A DNA stretch of 64,000 nt from Cotesia glomerata (GCF_020080835.1 NC_058165.1:3199771-3263770), one strand, 5' to 3'. Positions 12,101-24,503 are shown, counted from the stretch's first letter. A program made the numbers and translations. The notes: generated by a model from the letters alone, not told the origin.

Positions 12101-13108
12101 GATATGTTAAAAACTTGTTTAATTTTCAATTTTATAAATGTCTCAAATAAAAAATTATAATTTAATGAGATTATTTTCTTTATAATACCTTATATTTTTA
12201 CTTAAAATTATTTATTTTAATTATTTTGATTTATTTTGAGTAAAAAAGTTAGGTTGTACGCTAAAATTACTAAAAAAATGAATTTCTTTAATACCAATAA
12301 ACGATTTATTGCGTAGCAATAAATTATTGATTAAATACTACTAAATATTTATTTGGTGGGAATAAATGGGCTTTAATAAATGATTTAGTATTTATAACTA
12401 AATATTTGGTAATTAAAGGTTTGTTACTAAATTATTCAGTTACTTTAACTAAATCTTATTAAATAGAACTAAATTCTTCTATCAGTGAAGTAGCCCGCTC
12501 TACCAGCGAGAAGGAATCTTTCCATGCGCCACCTAGCGGCCGGCGCTCTATAACTACACCGAAAAAAATTTGCGCTAAATACTTAACACTTATTTGTGTT
12601 GAATTAAGAGAATTAACACGAAAAAGTGTTAAATTTACATATATCAGTGTTAATTATTGAACCCAAAATTTTTTGACGCAATATTAATGAGTTTAGTTTG
12701 AATTTTTCAATTTGTCTATTATTGATATGTTAAAAAGTTGTTTAATTTTAAATTTTATAAATGTCTCAAATAAAAAATTATAATTTAATGAGATTATTTT
12801 CTTTATAATACCTTATATTTTTACTTAAAATTATTTATTTTAATTATTTTAATTTATTTTGAGAAAAAAAGTTAGGTTGTACGATAAAATTAGTTAAAAA
12901 ATGAATTTCTTTAATATCAATAAACGATTTATTGCGTAGCAATAAATCATTTGTAAATACTACTAAATATTTATTTGGTGGAAATAAATGAGCTTTAATA
13001 AATGATTTAGTATTTATAACTAAATATTTGGCAATTAAAGGTTTGTTACTAATCATTTAGTAACTTTAACTAAATCTTATTAAATAGAACTAAATTCTTC
13101 TATCAGTG
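9198..13108. mobile_element. Family B element with five tandem 623-bp units
   Basis: The left 0.8 kb (9200-9996) is a complete B copy in the opposite orientation to 4658: TA-CACTGATAGAAGG at one end, CTTCTATCAGTG at the other. From about 10001 five near-identical units follow, beginning at 10001, 10624, 11247, 11869 and 12492 (spacing 622-623). Each joins a roughly 175-bp GC-richer segment (AGCCCGCTCTACCAGCGAG, CGCCACCTAGCGG, then AACACTTATTTGTGTTGAA) to about 445 bp of the B right half and again ends CTTCTATCAGTG. Non-coding. Confidence 0.75.
10001..13108. repeat. Tandem array, 5 x about 623 bp
   Basis: Units differ by few substitutions and 1-base indels, so amplification looks recent. The frame at 10460-10792 spans the junction of two units and its homologues in later units are broken, so it is not a gene. 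One such unit, reversed, is also present at 38706-39332. Confidence 0.85.
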
Positions 13109-13816
13109 TTTCGTTAATGAACCCAGAAATTTCAAGGTAACATTCCATGCATACACTAAAAATATCCATGTATCCATTAAACACAAGTAAAGAGTCTTTT
13201 TGTTATTTTTAAGTTAGAACCCTCTTTTTACATCAACGAATAATGCTTCTCATCTCGTTTAGTTACATACTCACCAATGACTCTTCATAACTTCAACAAC
13301 ATATTATATTATACTATATTATAGAGACATATACTAAGACGTTGTATATATCTATGTAATATACAATATGCAATACACATCGACAGTATGTAAGTAGAGA
13401 GCGATCTTATAAAGTATACCCGTAAATTTTCTATTGCTCAGCCCCTATATAATATAACAGAGTATAGTATAGTATATTATAGTACAATAAAAGGACATAT
13501 ACTATATAAGTAGTAGAACACTCGACGGCAAAAGGGGCGGTGAGAACACGTGCGTGACGAAGACACGGTTGAAACGATGAGCTGTATGCACGCACTTTTA
13601 CAAACTCACACACATACTGTATTGTACATTATATAGTGACTAGTACTTGTATGAGTTGTTGTACTCGAGTATGAGAGTATGACTGGGTGTAAGCAGCAAG
13701 AAATGAAAGAAAATAACAGAGACACGCCATCAAGTTTCAGACCTACGGTAACGTCGACTTATCCAGGGCAATGGGTCTTGCGATAACAACTTTTTATTTT
13801 ATACAATTAAAAGTAA
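13109..13816. other. Non-repeat stretch, no gene recognised
   Basis: Contains TATA/ATAC-rich runs (13300-13510) and a less AT-rich patch (13520-13600) without a supported exon. The minus-strand frame at 13431-13613 becomes low-complexity tyrosine/leucine and is not credible. Confidence 0.4.
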
Positions 13817-15140
13817 CTAGTAACCTGCAGTCACGTAGTGACTGCAGAAATTTATGAATTCTGAATAAGAAAACTTTGGCTTAATTATTTTTTTATATTT
13901 ATAATCACACTAGTAGTTTGGGTACTTTTTAAATAAATTTTAAAAATAATATTGCTATCACAGGATCAATCGTCAATTTATTATCTATGGAATTATTTCA
14001 TTATTTCTTTCTCCGGAATTTCAAATCAGGGGTCTGATTTTATTTACTGACGAAAAAGCAGAGAAACTTTGTTACTAAATCAGTAAATCTTCTTTGGGGT
14101 TTATAAACAAACAAGCTCAACAAAATTTAATAGACAACTGTCTGAAGAAAAAATTTTATTTTCCATCTTTTGATCATTTGATTTTCACTATTTTTTTTTT
14201 GTTATATCATTAGGAATTTTTTGAATACTTATCAATTTAGAACAATGATTTTTTTTTTAAATCAGTAATTATTTAATTCAATTTTTTTTTTTAATTGAAA
14301 ATCATGTAACAAATTTAATATTGACTTGCACACTGCAGTTACTATGTGACTGCCTAGATTTACGGATTATGAATAAGAAAACTTTGGCTTAATGATTTTT
14401 AGATATTTATAATCACACTAGTAGTTTGGGTACTTTTTAAATAAATTTTAAAAATAATAGTGCTATCACAGGATCAATTACAAATAATTTAATGGACAAA
14501 TGTGACCGAACAAATTTATAGAACCAACAAACTATTAAAAACTCCTCCAAAAACTTTACATAAAAAATTGACTACTAAAAAATATATAAAACCAAAAGGC
14601 ACTAATTCTTATCTCGACCTTTCTGATGATACCAAATTAAACTATAAAAATTCCTTGAAAACTAATAATATGCTCGTCACAAAATTTTCCTTACTCTCTG
14701 AATTATTTAAATCATAAATGACTATCGCTGAAAAAGTATCAAAACCAATTTACGATAAAGATATACCCGTTAAAAATTTTTTCTTAGTCTCTTAATTATA
14801 TAAATAAATTTTTGACATATAACCACATTGACATGTACAAAACAAAATAAATAAATAAACAAATTTTGTTTACCGCGAAATTCTAATCTATTTATAACTA
14901 CTTCGAAAACTTATCATAATAAATTAACTATTTTAGAAAAGAAAATGAAGCATTGAAAAGGCGCTAATTCAGGTCTCGACCTTTCCAATGATACTAAATT
15001 TAATTTAAAAACCTCATTTTATCATATAAATACGCCAAAAAAAAAATTTTCTTTATTCTCTTAATTATATAGATTACCTAAAAGGCTTAAAAAAAAATAA
15101 ATTTGAATAAAGAAAAATTTATTCTAAGACAGGAACTAGA
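13817..15140 (-). mobile_element. Helitron-like element (minus orientation), no hairpin array
   Basis: The left edge, read on the minus strand, is a perfect palindrome (CTGCAGTCACGTAGTGACTGCAG, 13825-13847, broken here only by its centre), then GTTA, then CTAG (13817-13820) followed by T. The palindrome and following 160 bp recur at 14338-14500, so the 3' region is partly duplicated head-to-tail. The 14506-15070 part has two degenerate copies of a segment (GCACTAATTC, TCTCGACCTTTC, TATCATATAAAT) that is also present at 35420-35545 beyond another element of this family. That links the two as longer and shorter versions. The right edge is approximate; there is no Rep/Hel coding. Confidence 0.5.
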
Positions 15141-16020
15141 AAGACAACGATGAAATCATGAAATATAACACTTCCGGACAGCTGGTTAAATCTTCGACCC
15201 CTGATAGTTAACACGCGTTCGTTTTCTTATAATAGTTAGTGATGCTAAAAGTTTAAATATTTTAAATAGACAGACACCATGTGCGCGAAGTTAACGACCA
15301 AATAAAAATGGGAATCAAGTTTAATGGGGAGCTTAGATAAATTATTTTCATTGACTTCTAGCGCGAGAAGTCTGGAGGAAAAAATGGAAGATAAGTTATT
15401 AAAAATGAGACCTTGTTGATTCCGTCATTTTGTTTCCAGTATTGTGAAAATATTATTTTTAAATCGGGTTGGAAACATTCGTCTTTCAGCAAGCTCCCGT
15501 CGATTTATTTTGACTTCTTGTAGAATAACATGCAATTAACGGTGGGGACAAAATCTGCTTTGAAATGATGGATTTGTTTGTTTATTTAATAATTAGAGCT
15601 CTAGTAATTATTATAATCAGTACCAGCGTGACAATTAAGTATTTTTTGATATTTTTCGACCGAAGACCGGATTTAATAATTGAAATGGTCATTAAACAAA
15701 GTCTTAAGTGCAATTCTACTCTCACTTAGCTTTGTCAGGGTGCAACGCGCCTTCGTGTGCGCGTGTCCGCCTTGCAAGGTCATTCATAAGTAGCTCAAGT
15801 TCAACTAATAGTATTGTATTACGATACCGGAGGTATCTTTTCTCTTTATATCTATATAAATATATAAGCATTGTGTCTTGTATGTGTATCATTTGATTCA
15901 TCTCGGAGTTATGATATGAGCGCAGTTATAGTTGATTAATCCAACTAAGCCTTTCAGTTCTTTTCAGATATTTTAGTTTTAAATTTACAATTCCTGAAAA
16001 ACAACCTTGTAATCAAAAAG
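15141..16020. other. Non-repeat stretch, no gene recognised
   Basis: Somewhat less AT-rich than its neighbours. The frame at 15708-15896 is low-information after its first 25 codons. No splice-supported exon was found. Confidence 0.4.
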
Positions 16021-16402
16021 TTTGGTGAAAACTAGTTTTTAGCTTAAGAATATGTACAGTCTGATGTCGTTAATTTAGTTTGGACCAGTGACAACAAATG
16101 CCAATTTAATATATCGGTTTGTTTATTTGAAACACATGTAAAATCCACTGAAGGAGGTTATCAGACTGACTGTAAATACTCCCAACACTGTTTAAAAAAA
16201 TTATCTTATTGTTTATTTACATAACACATGAGTCCTGTGTAGAACAAGGATTTTTATGGCTTAAAACAATATATATAAAGTAAATGAACTTGGTCTAATA
16301 ATTAAATTGCACCGGCCTTGCAAAAAGCTTATTTTTATTGTACTTTGTCAAGATAATTAAGAAATTTTCTTGTATTTTAAAGAGATAATCTGGATCCAAG
16401 AA

Positions 16403-16623
16403 TAGTATATTACACCCCTTGGGACGGAAAATAAGAAAAGCCTCAGATCACATGTAATTGTTGGCCGAGGCGAAGCCGAGGTCAACAAACATGTGATCTG
16501 AGGTTTTCTTTTCTACTTCCCAAGGGCTGTATAATATTTTTTTGTCCGAGGAAGGAGGAAAGCGGCAACTTTGTTTAGCGCAGTGAGACCAAAGTTGCCA
16601 CTTTCCGCCCCGAGGGCAAAAAA
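16403..16623. mobile_element. Family E double-hairpin element 1
   Basis: A long palindrome X is centred on GGCCGAGGCGAAGCCGAGG with flanks TCAGATCACATG/CATGTGATCTGA. A second palindrome Y contains GGCAACTTTGTTTAGCGC and its reverse. The order here is X then Y. It interrupts family D at CCAAGAA/AATTATTTT, as shown by the uninterrupted copy at 60970. Confidence 0.7.
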
Positions 16624-16983
16624 ATTATTTTAAAGACAACTAGTTGTTTTGTTTCAACAATTTTTTGCCTTGAATTTTATCATCTTGACTTCAGAACATG
16701 TAGTACAGTCTGATGTCGGTAATTCAGTCTGAACCAGTGACAACAAATGCCTATTTAATATATCGGTTTGTTCATTTGAAACACATGTAAAATCCACTGA
16801 AGGAGGTTATCAGACTGACTGTAAATACTCCAAACACTGTTTAAAAAAATTATCTTATTGTTTATTTACATAACACATGAGTCCTGTGTAGAACAAGGAT
16901 TTTTATGGCTCAAAACAATATATATAAAGTATATGAACTTGGTCTGATAATTAAATTGCACAGGCCCTGCAAAAAGCTTATTT

Positions 16984-17206
16984 TTCTGCTCTCCGGCCGG
17001 AAAGTGGCAACTTTCTGGCCGCTACGCTAAACAAAGTTGCCACATTCCGGCTACGTCGAGCAGAAAAATAGTATACATACCTTGGCCAGTAAAATAAGAA
17101 AAGTCTCAGATCACATGTTTGTCAACCTCGGCTTCGCCTCGGCCAACAATTACATGTGATCTGAGACTTTTCTTATTTTACTGGCCTAGGTATGTAATAT
17201 ACTATT
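16984..17206. mobile_element. Family E double-hairpin element 2
   Basis: Same two palindromes in the order Y then X, the reverse of element 1. It ends GTAATATACTATT and interrupts the next D unit at GCTTATTTTT/ATTGTACTTTG, as shown by the empty site near 61328. X here is almost perfect over about 125 bp. Confidence 0.7.
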
Positions 17207-17883
17207 AATTGTACTTTGTCAAGATAATTAAGAAATTTTCTTGTATTTTAAAGAGATAATCTGGATCCAAGAAAATTATTTTAAAGACAGCTAGTTGTTT
17301 TGTTTCAACAATTTTTTGCCTTGAATTTTATCATCTTGACTTAAGAACATGTAGTACAGTCTGATGTCGGTAATTCAGTCTGAACCAGTGACAACAAATG
17401 CCTATTTAATATATCGGTTTGTTTATTTGAAACACATGTAAAATCCACTGAAGAAGGTTATCAGACTGACTGTAAATACTCTAAACACTGCTTAAAAAAA
17501 TTAAACTAGATAATTTACCTTTGGCACTCTCTTAAGGCCTACATTAAAGTATAGTAAATGAAATTTTTTGTACGTTTTGTTGTACGTTTATTAGTAATTT
17601 CTTTATAGTAAAGTTTATTTAGTTGAATATGTGAGGGGTCCTGAGATAAGGCAGTTTCATGCGCGAACTCTACCTATTTATTTATCATTTAGTTATTTTT
17701 TTTCAACGATTCAATTTAAAAATAGAATCAATTTACGAAGGGCTATTATTTACATTCTCCTGCCAAGTTTAATGATTTTTTATTTAACAATTACTTGGTC
17801 AAAAAGCGTTCCAGTATTTTGTTCAAAATTCTTTATTGTTAATATCAATTATCCAATTTATTTCCTTCCTAAAAAGTAGATTT

Positions 17884-17907
17884 AAGTGCGCGCGCAAGCG
17901 CGCACTT
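17884..17907. repeat. Short perfect GC palindrome
   Basis: AAGTGCGCGC, loop GCAA, GCGCGCACTT: a 10-bp perfect stem with a GNRA-type loop in very AT-rich surroundings at the edge of family D. Function unknown. Confidence 0.8.
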
Positions 17908-19249
17908 GAATATAGAATTTGCATATAATATTCATTAAAAAAAAAATTAATTAACTGTTAATAAATATTTATTTACTATTAATAAATGTATTTTTTGTCT
18001 AAAAAATTGAAATCAATTTAAAATAAATATCTATTTAAATTTAATAAATAAATAAATTATTTTCAAATCAATAAATTTATCAATACTTAAAAAATTCTTC
18101 TAGAAGTAAGAAGAGTAATGCTAAAAAAAAGGGAGTGATGGTGATGACTAAAATAACAATAATTATTTGTAAATCGATTCATTGATACGTCGAATTTGAC
18201 CTGTTCCTCGTACTTAATTCAGTGAGCTGAATAAAAGTAGACAATATGTAAGTACGCCCGAGTACAAACGTGCTCAATTATTTATTGGTAATTCAAAAAT
18301 AAACTGACCTATACCAATGCTAAGACTTCCGAATGACCTTTATGGTAATGCCTAGTTTATTTAATGAAAACAATAGCAAATAGTAACAATAATATTAAAT
18401 TGATTGAGAGTTTCGTAATAAGACAGTCGCATCTATTTGGTTAATTAAAAATATGATTATTTAATTAGATTGTTGCCAGACGTTAACCATTAGACGTTAG
18501 ACGGTAGGTTTATTGTCCTCTACTCAAGTCTCAGACTTAACCAGTAAATAAAGTTATCGTATGATGAACAAATCGAATGAGTCATTTCCCTATGGGTATG
18601 TCTGGGCGAATACCGCAGACATTGCCTACGTTAGTAATTATTAATTGATCTTGTTACTTTCGCTTGTAAATTATTGTTGATTTTGCAAACATTTAAGTGA
18701 TGCAAACTTGGTATTTTTTTATCAATTAAATTCATTTTTAATTTATAATTTTTATAAATTATACTGATAGATTTTTTGCAGAAATATATTATTGTACCAT
18801 TTGCAAAAAAAATGAATTTTATTTTATCTAAAAATTTTGAGAAAAAAAAAAGAATTTAAATTAAAATTTTAATCAAAATAGAAGATATAAAAAATTTATA
18901 AGCTTTATAAGGAGAAAATTTGATTTTTTTTTTAGAAAAAAACAATTTTAAATAAAAGACAATTTTGTTTTTCGTGTTCTCATTTCAGGGGTCATACATA
19001 AATTTTATAACACGTCTTTTTGCACAGCAGAAACTCAACTCTTTCTACCGTTCCAACTATGGCTTATGGAATCGAAAGTACACGCCACCTGTAACACATG
19101 TTTTTTATTGCCGCTCAATATTATTTTACTGCATTAGCTAGTAATATAAAACTTTACTATCACATACTTGGTAGAATTTTAATATATTTTCAAGTCAGTA
19201 AAATTTTTACTATGAGAGAAAAAATTTACTTTAAAAAATAAAAAAAAAT
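17908..19249. other. Non-repeat AT-rich stretch, no gene recognised
   Basis: No matches elsewhere in the window. A less AT-rich patch (18470-18640) shows no exon-like frame. Confidence 0.4.
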
Positions 19250-19898
19250 TAGCATTGCTGTAGTGAGAAAGTAATCTGGTGAAAATTTTAAACAATTTTG
19301 AAGATATAAGATCATTCTGTTGTTACGCTTATTGAGACCTTTCATTTAAGTACCCACATGTATTTTTCATATATTTTATATGTTTTACATATATCGTACA
19401 TATTAAATATATAAAATATATGAAAAATTTATGTGGGTACTCAAATGAAAGCTCTAGATGAGTGTAATATCAAAATAAGCTTATATCTTTAAAAATGTCA
19501 ATAATTAAGAAGTGATACTGTATTTTGTCAACTAATGAGGTTTTTCAAGATATAAGCTCATCTCGATGTTACGCTCATTGAGACCTTTCATTTGAGTACC
19601 CACATGTATTTTAGATATATTTCATATATTTTATAAATATCATATATATATATATATATATATCAAATATATAAAATATATGAAAAATTGATGTGGGTAC
19701 TCAAATAAAAGGTCTTGATGAGTGTAACATCAGAATGAGCTTATATCTTTAAAAATGTCAATAATTAAGAAGTTACATTGTATTTTTTCAACTAATGATA
19801 ACTTTAAAGATATAAGCTCATTCTGATGTTACACTCATCGAGATCTTTTTTTTGAGTACCCACATGAATTTTGGATATATTTCATATATTTTACAAAT

Positions 19899-19947
<49 letters not shown>

Positions 19948-20395
19948 AATATATAAAATATATGAAAAATAGATGTGGGTACTCAAATGGAAGGTCTCAA
20001 TTAGAATAATATCAGAATGAGCTTATATATTTAAAAATGTCAATATTTAAGTAATCACATCGTATCTTGCCAACTAATAATCTTTTTTAAGATATAAGCT
20101 CATCTTGATGTTACGCTCATCGAGATCTTTCATTTGAGTACCCACATGTATTTTTGATATATTTCATATATTTTACAAATATCATATAAATCAAATATAT
20201 AAAATATATGAAAAATTCATATGGGTACTCAAATAAAAGCTCTTGACGAGTGTAACATTAGAATGAGCTTATATCTTTAAAAATATCAATAATTAAAAAG
20301 TCACATTGTGTTTTTTCTACTAATCATATTTTAGTGAAAAATAAAATTGTTTAAAATTTTAAACAAATTCATTTTTTACAACACTATTGCTCATT
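19250..20395. repeat. Four-hairpin array without Helitron ends
   Basis: Four palindromes (about 19303-19495, 19548-19754, 19804-20034, 20087-20282) have the same arms as the Helitron-like copies (GATATAAGCTCATC, TTTGAGTACCCACAT). The flanks differ: instead of the GCAGTCAC palindrome there is a loosely inverted pair containing AAAATTTTAAACAATTTT, near 19287 and 20340, and an AGCATTGCTGTAGTG/CACTATTGCTCA pair outside it. It may be an independent foldback element using the same repeat. (TA)n loops occur at about 19637-19664 and 19907-19944. Confidence 0.6.
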
Positions 20396-20685
20396 TTTTC
20401 TAAAATAAATTTATTCATTTAGCGTATTTACAACTTTTGCATAACATAAATAATAGCTGATAGTTGATGTTAAAATATTTAACATGCACGTTTTATTATC
20501 TCATGTGATCGTTTTACGATAAAAATATATAGTAGTTAGTGAAATGATAGTAGGCCATTCATTCGTTCATTCGCAGTAAGCCGGTCACATACGTTCCGTC
20601 TTGACTGGCTACTTACGTATATGCGAATCATTACTGGCATATACAATACAATGTGTGTATATTTTACATACATACATACACATGA

Positions 20686-20747
<62 letters not shown>

Positions 20748-21502
20748 GCAGTGGGTATAATAAGTAACTCGAGCGTAAAAAAAAGAATAGAAGTAAGAAG
20801 ACAAGAGACAAGACATTAAAGTCAGTAAGTTTCTTACACGCGAGAAAACCCGTCTCAGATATATCAATGTTACTTGTCTTCTACATCTAATCATATCTTA
20901 ACAATCTACATAACGTCAATCTCAAGTTATGTTTAGTTAGCAGACTTTCAATAAACTCCAAGATTTATTTTTTGTCTACAAATATTTACTAAATATAATT
21001 TGGATTATTTAAAAAAACTCAGTCATATTTTGTTTTGTTTTAATTTTTTTTTTGCGTAATTTTATCAAGAAATTTGATTAATAATTAGTGCATAATTTAA
21101 AATTTAAAACGTAGTTTGTTCAAAATTAAATAAACAAAATTTTCTAAGTTGTTCATAAATGATTCGTAAATTTATCTTAATTATTTTTGTTATTGAAAAA
21201 ATACTTACAAAAATAAATTAAGTAAAAAATTGAAAAAATTATAAGTGTAATTTTTTAAAAATATAATTTTGGTACTAATTTAATTAATAAAAAAAATCCA
21301 AAAAAATTTTTAGGAGTATTAATTTTAGTTTTATCAATACTTATTAATTTTCCTTAAAATGGTCAAAATATCGAATTGTTGAATAAAAAATTTAACAGAT
21401 AAATAAAGAAATTGAATTCCTAAAAGATTAAAAAAAATTTTTCAAGAAAATCCCGAACAAAATTTTTTTAATTTGTTCAAAAATTAAAAAATAATTTTTG
21501 TT
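20396..21502. other. AT-rich stretch with (TA)n, no gene recognised
   Basis: Includes a (TA)n tract at 20690-20741. Overlapping frames through it on both strands encode alternating Ile-Tyr and are artefacts. The rest is A/T-rich without repeats seen elsewhere. Confidence 0.5.
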
Positions 21503-22440
21503 AATACTTTAATAATTTTCCACATCAACTAATTTTGTCAATAAAAGCCAAAAGTCAATTTTAGGACCAAAAATTTTCCAAAAAAAAAATATCTAAAAAT
21601 CTAAAATTTCAAAATTTGTCTAAAATTCAAAATAAATTTCTTTTAGAACCACTCGATATCTTTAATTACATCTCACATCAATTAATTTTCTTAGAAAATT
21701 AATTTTAAGGCCTAAAATTTTCCAAATAATCAAAAACTAAATATCCAAAAATCTAAAATTTTTTTAATAAAATTCCCAACACAATTTCAAAGTTTTTTTT
21801 TTTTTTTTTAAATTTGTTTAAAGTCGCATAAACTACTAAGGTCATGAGCGACTGCGGTAGGGGGTAAACTTTTGAGATTGGAACTCGTTTTATTTTTTGG
21901 GCTGAGCAGAATAATACACTTAAATATTGAAAATATTCATTGGTGTACACCGGACTCGAACCCGGTCCAATGCTTTGATAAGCAAGGGCCGGATCCGATA
22001 GGGCTACTGCGCGCCTTTTAAAATGTATCCAAAAATTAAAATAAAATTTTTTTCGTACCATCCAATATCTTTACTAATTTTCCACATCAATTAATCTTCT
22101 CAAAAAAGTCCAAAATCAATTTTAGGACCCAAAATTTTCCAAATAATCAAAAATTAAATATCCAAAAATCTAAAAATTTTTTTTAATAAAATTCCTAATA
22201 AAATTTGTCTAAAAATAAAAACAAAAATTTTCTTTAGTACCATCCGATGTCTTTAATAATTTTCTACATCAATTAATCCTCTCAAAAAACCAAAAAATTA
22301 ATTTTCGGGCCAAAAATTTTCCCAAAAAATAAAATTAAGTCTTCCAAAATTTCAAAATTCATCCAAAAATTAATCAATAACCTCTCATGTCTCCTTAAAT
22401 AAATAATTCCCCCATAAACCAATCAATCTTTCCCTTTAAA
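21503..22440. repeat. Degenerate minisatellite, units about 155-185 bp
   Basis: Units start near 21503, 21657, 22066 and 22248 with CTTTAATAATTTTCCACATC-like sequence and continue through AATTTTAGGACC and AAAATTTTCCAAATAATC. Divergence between units is substantial. A SINE interrupts the second unit (21793-22015). Confidence 0.65.
21793..22015 (-). mobile_element. Complete tRNA-derived SINE with poly(A) tail
   Basis: Read on the minus strand, a tRNA-like head starts GGCGCGCAGTAGCC at 22015 and ends GGTGTACACC at 21942. It contains the B-box match GGGTTCGAGTCC and an A-box-like TAGCCCTATCGG. About 130 bp of body follows, then 17 A residues (21809-21793). Adjacent minisatellite units lack this block. 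The stems of the tRNA-like head are poor, so it is a SINE promoter, not a tRNA gene. The minus-strand frame crossing it (21753-22061) is incidental. Confidence 0.65.
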
Positions 22441-23200
22441 TAATTCATTTTGCCTCTCTCGTCTCTACCCTTACTGTTCGCTATTCCTTTAATTTCTCTG
22501 ATACCAAACCCTGCACCTCTACCATCACATTACATACATAGTATGCCTATCCTCTCCAATTGTGCAGTGCATAAGAGTGTTACACATCACATATTCCCTC
22601 TCTATCTTCAAGATCCTCCTTGTCGCTCTCACAATCCACATATGCAATGAATAGGACTTAAATGACTAGACGGTTAGTATAACAAATGTAGCATATACAT
22701 AATATAACTAAGGGGAAAGCGCAGTATGCATGCAACGAAACTTAACCGGCCGGCGACTGTCGCGACGCATCGACGTCGAATTGTACTAATCAACGTGAAA
22801 ACATTTAATTTTATTTTAAATCCTGCCCTTCTATATTAATTATTTAATTCCACCCCTCCTTTACTTTCTACACATTTTTCAGTTTATCTATTTTATATTA
22901 TAAATTTATTGATTCTCTTATTAAATATATTTAAATATATTATTTACTCTAGCAGTTTGCAAATATTAAACTCTCTCAGTAGGTATATAGGCTTGCGTAC
23001 ACAAATAATACATACAGTATGTAGGCTAAAAATGATACCGGGTGACGTCACGCGTGCACTTTTCTCCCTCCGCATAAATTACATACTCTATGATGTGCAC
23101 TGTATAATATGTTCTCGTCCTATATTAATTAAATGTAATATATAGATATATAAATATTGATCAAGCGCTCAGTTACTATAAATTTTTTTAGCTTAATTTA
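22441..23200. other. Non-repeat stretch with CpG-rich patch
   Basis: The patch at 22741-22780 (GGCCGGCGACTGTCGCGACG and on) is unusually GC/CpG-rich for the window. The surrounding frames (22450-22650, 22909-23145) are not recognisable. It could be regulatory, but nothing proves it. Confidence 0.35.
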
Positions 23201-23640
23201 GCGCAATTGTGCACAGGACCTTTTTTGTAGGAAATTTAATTTCCTACAAAATTACTATCTTTAATTTTTCCTGTAACTTTTGATAGTTTCACCGGAAAAT
23301 GCAACAAAATAATTTTTCTTTTTGAAAAAAAATTAATTTTGCAATTTGTAATTAATTGGAAAAATTATCTGTATTTTTTAAACAATGCGTCTTATCGCTT
23401 TTAATGCTTGAGACCTTTTTTGTAGGATATTAAATTTTTTTAAAAAATGATTTTAGGAGTTTTTGTGTAACTTTAATGGTTCTATTGGAAAATGCGAAGA
23501 AAATATTTTATTTTGTAAAAAATTAATTTTAAAACATGTAATTATTTTGAAAAATGTTTGATTTTTTTAACTAAAAATGCGAAGAATAAAATTGTGGGTC
23601 AAAAATGAATTTTGTAACATGTGCATAGTTAATTGGTCGG
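23201..23640. repeat. Degenerate direct repeat with TTTTTTGTAGGA motif
   Basis: GACCTTTTTTGTAGGA occurs at about 23217 and 23411, each followed by similar AT-rich sequence including GGAAAATGC. Related wording (GGAAATTTAATTTTCTA, CTACAAAAAAGGT) appears at 27398-27430, 29330, 34770 and 42600, so this is an old family whose boundaries cannot be set. Confidence 0.4.
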
Positions 23641-23704
23641 AATAAATTAGCAAAATGGTCTATATCTTTTAAACAAATAAATTTAGCGTAATAATACACA
23701 AGCT

Positions 23705-23900
23705 TGCAGTCACTATGTGACTGCCGTGACTTGTAAACTATAAATAAATAAAATTTTGCGTTATTAAATAATGGCTTGTGTTAAATTGCACTGTACTTTC
23801 TTAAATATTGACGTTTTTAAAGATATAAGCTCACTTCGATGTTAAACTCATCAAGAGCTTTCATTTGAGTACTCACATGTATTTTTTATATATTTTTCAT

Positions 23901-23972
<72 letters not shown>

Positions 23973-24438
23973 AATTGATGTGGGTACTCATAAATGAAAG
24001 GTCTTGACAAGTGTAACATCGGGATGAGCTTATATCTTTAAAAATGTCAATAGTTAACAAAACAAAACGGCATTTCTTTATTATTGACATTTATAAAGAT
24101 ATAAGCTCATCCTGATGTTACACTTATCAAGAGCTTTCATTTGAGTACCCACATGCATTTTCATATATTTTTCATATATACATATATATAATATATATAA
24201 ATATATGAAAAATTGATGTGGCTACTCAAATGAAAGGTCTTGATAAGTCTAACATCGAAATGAGCTTATATCTTTAATAATGTCCATAGTTGACATGATA
24301 CAATGTCATTTCTTAATTATTAATATTTTTAAAGATGTAAGCTCATCCCGATGTTACACTCATCAAGAGCTTTCATAAGAAAACCAACTTGCATTTTTGA
24401 TATATTTTTCATATATACATAAATAATATATATACATA

Positions 24439-24503
<65 letters not shown>

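Larger units (their letters stand above)
16021..17875. repeat. Family D: about 420-bp tandem units plus conserved tail (locus 1)
   Basis: The phrase ACAGTCTGATGTCG recurs at about 16058, 16707 and 17357. After removing the two E insertions the period is about 420 bp, matching 60850-61625 where spacing is 421 bp without E. The tail (17505-17830, including GTGAGGGGTCCTGAGATAAG) is shared with 61618-62075, where it holds about 120 bp more. The frame at 17631-17879 lies in this tail and is broken in the other copy. The element class is unknown. Confidence 0.65.

Noticed and set aside
16403..17206. One composite E insertion carrying D sequence
   Set aside because: The flanks are two different positions in the D unit, so two separate insertions into tandem units explain it more simply; kept only as a question in the findings.
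20536..20894. Three overlapping frames of 70-90 codons
   Set aside because: They depend on the (TA)n tract at 20690-20741; flanking parts have no coding character.
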